A DNA stretch of 64,000 nt, from assembly GCF_012911925.1 (NCBI RefSeq), contig NZ_JAAXKY010000009.1, positions 24,499 through 88,498 on the forward strand, in the 5' to 3' direction. Below the pieces are notes generated by a model. It saw only the letters and a program-made list of their open reading frames with translations. It ran no database searches and was not told where the DNA came from. Below, piece by piece: positions 61,148 through 64,000 of the stretch. Each line of letters starts with the position of its first letter. The first letter of the stretch is position 1. Origin of the DNA: Pseudonocardia xinjiangensis (GTDB lineage Bacteria > Actinomycetota > Actinomycetes > Mycobacteriales > Pseudonocardiaceae). Position numbers and translations under genes: made by a program.

Positions 61148-62803
61148 GTGCCCACGTCCGTGCCCTCGTCCACCGGCGTTCCGCCGGAACAGGACGACCG
61201 TCCGTTCGACCACATCATCGTCGGCGGGGGAGCCGCCGGCAGCGTGCTTGCCGCACGGCTGAGCGCCGACCCCGGCTGCCGGGTGCTCCTGCTGGAGGCG
61301 GGACCGGCCGACGACGATCCCCGCATCGAGCCGCCGCACGGCCTGTTCGGAGGGCTGCTGCGGGGGGAGCTCGACTGGAGCTACGACACGGTGCCGCAGG
61401 AGCAGCTGGGCGGGCGGACCGTTCCGATCTCCGCGGGCCGGGTCCTGGGCGGGGGCGGCTCCATCAACTACCAGGCCTGGTACCGCGGCCACCCGTTCGA
61501 CTACGACGGCTGGGCGGCGAGTGGCATGACGGGCTGGAGCTGGGAGGAGGTCCTGCCCGCCTTCCGTCGCAGCGAGGACCACGAGCTGGGGGCATCTGCG
61601 CTGCACGGGGTCGGCGGCCCGATCCCGGTCACCACGCCCGAGGACGTCAGCCCGCTGTCGCTGGCTTTCATCGCGGCCGGGGTGGAGTACGGCCTACCGC
61701 TCAACCGGGACTTCAACGGCGAGCGACTCGACGGAGTGGGCCTGCTCTACAGCAACGTCCGTGACGGCGAGCGCCACAGCGCCGCCAGAGCCTACCTGCG
61801 GCCGGCCGCGGACCGCCCCAATCTGGTTGTCCGGACGCGGGCGTTCGTGCGCCGGGTGCTCCTGGACGGTCGCCGGGCGACCGGCGTCCGGTACTCCGAC
61901 GCGCTGGGGCAGTCGTTCGAGGTCCATGCCGACTCGGTGACCCTCGCGGCGGGCGCGGTGCGCACCCCGCAGCTGTTGATGCTGTCCGGCATCGGTCCCG
62001 CCGACCACCTGCGCGAGCACGGCATCGAGGTGATCGCACACGTCCCCGGGGTGGGCGCGAACCTCCAGGATCACCCCTCGGCGCTGATCGGCTGGCCGGT
62101 GGTCCGGGGGGCCACCTGGCTGGACGCGTTGAGCGACCGGAACCAGGCGCTCTACGCCCAGGAGCGCCGCGGGCCGCTGGCATCCATCGGGCAGGCCGGG
62201 GCGTTCCTGCGCTGCGGCGCCGGGGCCGAGGCACCCGACATCGAGCTGACGCCGATGCTGATCGACCTGCTGGGCAACAGCGTGCCGGGGTTCTCGTGCC
62301 TGGTCACGCTACTGAAACCGGAGAGCCGTGGCAGCGTCCGGCTCGCCTCCACCGACCCGGAGGCCGCGCCCGTCATCGACGCCCGGTACCTGGAGAGCGC
62401 CACCGATCGCACGCTGGTCGTCGAGGGGCTTCGCCGGACCCTGGAGCTGTGCGACAGCCCGATCATGCGTGCGCTGATCGGCCCGGCGTCCTTTCCGGCG
62501 TCGACCGACCACGCCTCACTGCTGGAATCGGCGCGCGCTTCTCTCATCTCGACCAACCACCCGGTCGGAACCTGCCGTGCGGGCATCGATGGGATGTCGG
62601 TCGTGGACCCCGCGCTGCGAGTCCATGGCGTGACCGGCCTGCGCGTCGTGGATGCCTCGATCATGCCGACGATCCCGCGCGGCAACACCCACGCCCCCTC
62701 CGTGATGATCGGCGAGCGCGCCGCCGAGCTCATCGGCAACGAACAGGGCCGTTCGCCCCGGCCGGCGCTTCCGTCCCCCTCCCCGGTCCCGGAGGGCAGC
62801 TGA
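61148..62803 (+). CDS. GMC-family FAD oxidoreductase
   Basis: GTG 61148 follows GGAAGGA and gives 551 residues. The FAD-binding Gly motif VGGGAAGSVLAARL lies near residue 25, GRVLGGGGSINYQAWYRGHP near 100, and the C-terminal active-site pair is in STNHPVGTCRAG and RGNTHAPSVMIGERAAELI. It belongs with choline-dehydrogenase/alcohol-oxidase-type enzymes. Its substrate may be an alcohol linked to the upstream reductase. Confidence 0.92.
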   Translation: MPTSVPSSTGVPPEQDDRPFDHIIVGGGAAGSVLAARLSADPGCRVLLLEAGPADDDPRIEPPHGLFGGLLRGELDWSYDTVPQEQLGGRTVPISAGRVLGGGGSINYQAWYRGHPFDYDGWAASGMTGWSWEEVLPAFRRSEDHELGASALHGVGGPIPVTTPEDVSPLSLAFIAAGVEYGLPLNRDFNGERLDGVGLLYSNVRDGERHSAARAYLRPAADRPNLVVRTRAFVRRVLLDGRRATGVRYSDALGQSFEVHADSVTLAAGAVRTPQLLMLSGIGPADHLREHGIEVIAHVPGVGANLQDHPSALIGWPVVRGATWLDALSDRNQALYAQERRGPLASIGQAGAFLRCGAGAEAPDIELTPMLIDLLGNSVPGFSCLVTLLKPESRGSVRLASTDPEAAPVIDARYLESATDRTLVVEGLRRTLELCDSPIMRALIGPASFPASTDHASLLESARASLISTNHPVGTCRAGIDGMSVVDPALRVHGVTGLRVVDASIMPTIPRGNTHAPSVMIGERAAELIGNEQGRSPRPALPSPSPVPEGS

Positions 62804-62950
62804 GGGTCGCGCGCACGTCGACGTCCCTGCTCGGTAGCCGCGAGCCTGATAGAGTATGACCGTAATCCAATGGCAATCCGGGGATCACGGTCGGCGGCGG
62901 CACGGTGCCGGAAGGCCGGACCGTCACCCGTAGCGAGGGAAGAGGACGAA

Positions 62951-63838
62951 ATGACCACGATCCTGGTCACCACTGCGAACGGTGCGACCGGCAGGCCGAT
63001 GGTGGACCACCTGCTCGAGGCGGGCTTCACGGTCCGCGCCATGGTTCGCGCCGACGACCAGCGGGCACAGCGGCTGCGCGAGAAGGGCGCCGAGGTCGTC
63101 TTCGGCGACCTGCTCAGCTTCCGCGACGTCCGGGCCGCCCTGCAGGGCGTCCAGCGCGCCTACTTCAACTACCCGCTCGGCGCAGGTCTGGTGGAAGCCG
63201 CGGTCATGTTCGCGCAGGCGGCGCGCGAGCAGGATCTCGAGCTCATCGTGAACATGTCGCAGATCCAGTCCCGTCCCCGGGCGCGCAGCAAGGCGACGCA
63301 GAGCCACTGGCTGTCCGAGCAGGTCTTCGACTGGTCCGGCGTCCCCACCACCCAACTGAGAGTCACGTTCTTCATGCAGTGGCTGCTCTACACCTCCGGG
63401 CTGATCCGTCACGGCCGCTACGTCATGCCCTTCGACGGAGACAGCCGCTTCGCCCCGATCGCCGCCCGTGACATCGCCCTGACCGCTGCCAACATCTTCG
63501 CCTCCCCCGAGAAGCACGGTGGGCGGGTCTACACCCTCACCGGCTCCGTGGAGTACAGCCACACGGAGCTCGCCGCCGAGGTGAGCCGGGTCCTGGGCAC
63601 GGACCTGCCTTTCGAACAGGTCACCGCAACGGAGTTCCTGGAGCTGATCGGCCAGAAGCGTGAGAGCGCCGTGCTCCAGCACTTCGAGGCCGCCGCCATC
63701 GACCTGCAGGAGGGCCGTCTGGCGGGGGTCACCGACGCAGCCCCGAGCATCAACGGGCAGCGGCCCACGACGGTGGAGGCGTTCGTCAACGGGTACCGGG
63801 CCCTGTTCGAAACGGACTACGCGCAGGCGGAGAACTAG
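62951..63838 (+). CDS. NmrA-like NAD(P)-binding protein
   Basis: The 295-residue protein has the Rossmann loop TTANGATGRPMVDHLL near residue 7 and the NmrA/azoreductase-like features VRAMVRADDQRAQRLREKGAEVVFGDL and FAPIAARDIALTAANIF. The SDR Tyr is absent, as in NmrA and quinone oxidoreductase 2-like proteins. GAGGACGA precedes the ATG. Confidence 0.85.
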   Translation: MTTILVTTANGATGRPMVDHLLEAGFTVRAMVRADDQRAQRLREKGAEVVFGDLLSFRDVRAALQGVQRAYFNYPLGAGLVEAAVMFAQAAREQDLELIVNMSQIQSRPRARSKATQSHWLSEQVFDWSGVPTTQLRVTFFMQWLLYTSGLIRHGRYVMPFDGDSRFAPIAARDIALTAANIFASPEKHGGRVYTLTGSVEYSHTELAAEVSRVLGTDLPFEQVTATEFLELIGQKRESAVLQHFEAAAIDLQEGRLAGVTDAAPSINGQRPTTVEAFVNGYRALFETDYAQAEN

Positions 63839-63999
63839 ATCCGCTCCGCAACCGTCGCCGCTGCGGGCCCCGGCGGCCGTGGGTGGCCGGTTGCCATGGC
63901 TGTGCCTGCCGGCGGCGGGGCGTCGCCGACCGATGCCGCGGCTTCGGCGAGCGCTGCCAGGAGCGCGGTGGTGGCGGGTGGGTCGGGCGGTTCGCCGTA
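63835..63999 (-). CDS. Possible 3' end of a leftward gene running out of the window
   Basis: On the minus strand a frame is open from the window edge for about 54 codons to a TAG at 63837-63835, overlapping the NmrA-like stop. The visible part is Ala/Pro-rich (LLAALAEAAASVGDAPPP) and ends ATVAERI. It is too short to classify and may be spurious. Confidence 0.3.
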   Translation of the reverse strand, partial: YGEPPDPPATTALLAALAEAAASVGDAPPPAGTAMATGHPRPPGPAAATVAERI

Positions 64000-64000
64000 G

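Noticed and set aside
1..64000. CRISPR arrays, tRNA or rRNA genes, insertion sequences
   Set aside because: No regular spaced repeats, cloverleaf-like sequences, rRNA segments or transposase motifs were noticed; this was reading by eye, so a tRNAscan or IS search would be decisive.

Overview
The window is 64 kb of very GC-rich DNA with frequent GTG starts, many four-base GTGA/ATGA gene overlaps, almost no U-rich terminators, an actinobacterial-type SOS box, iron boxes of the DtxR/IdeR kind, an Rpf-type resuscitation factor, a DUF222/HNH protein and many TetR regulators. This points to a high-GC actinomycete, most likely a Pseudonocardiaceae-like organism. That placement is an inference from gene style, not from a marker gene. 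I recognised no rRNA, tRNA, CRISPR array, transposase or origin.

Layout. 1-4302: sugar-acid/deoxysugar catabolic operon (enolase-superfamily dehydratase cut by the window edge, amidohydrolase-2 lactonase, zinc alcohol dehydrogenase, KduD-like SDR, L-rhamnose mutarotase). 4339-5896: divergent MarR regulator and quinone-oxidoreductase-like gene separated by three identical-architecture operators. 5962-7814: small PASTA protein, then a TetR-heme oxygenase pair with an iron box. 8152-13160: five overlapping genes around capB/capC, a poly-gamma-glutamate polymerase locus without capA. 13128-13975: a 55-bp direct repeat bracketing a decapitated serine hydrolase. 14003-18338: SDR, VC0807-type membrane protein, TetR, HSL-type esterase, AraC regulator.

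18407-25408 is the most interesting region. A perfect 15-bp Zur-type palindrome lies between a leftward unit (a tiny ORF coupled to an MFS exporter) and a rightward six-gene operon with overlapping ends: PrmC-like SAM methyltransferase, cysteine-synthase-like PLP enzyme, DUF364 'heavy-metal chelation' protein, then a FecCD permease, FecE ATPase and FecB-type lipoprotein. I read this as a complete zinc-controlled metallophore system (make, export, re-import) with no NRPS, NIS synthetase or nicotianamine synthase. The same box, 14 of 15 bases palindromic, sits directly before a COG0523 (CobW/ZigA-like) metallochaperone GTPase at 53933-55096.

25963-35715: an Rpf with a structured leader, a LacI-type operator followed by a ytfQRT-yjfF-like galactofuranose ABC transporter, an S9 peptidase, a RidA protein divergent from a MerR regulator, and a small membrane protein. 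36573-45822: a carrier-protein/Pls-like membrane protein lacking an adenylation domain, a secreted NTF2-like protein, a metallo-beta-lactamase remnant, a large LuxR (LAL) regulator, an SOS-box-controlled DUF222/HNH protein, and a TetR gene whose promoter is mirrored 750 bp away. 46217-55096: DJ-1/PfpI and GlxA-type regulator pair, a copper-type cluster (His/Met-rich membrane protein, PCu(A)C chaperone, Tat-exported Dyp peroxidase), TetR-acyltransferase pair, an orphan FecB-like lipoprotein and the GTPase. 55128-64000: a large AAA ATPase regulator, methyltransferase, TetR/aldo-keto reductase pair around a 36-bp palindrome, GMC oxidoreductase, NmrA-like reductase and the open end of a leftward frame.
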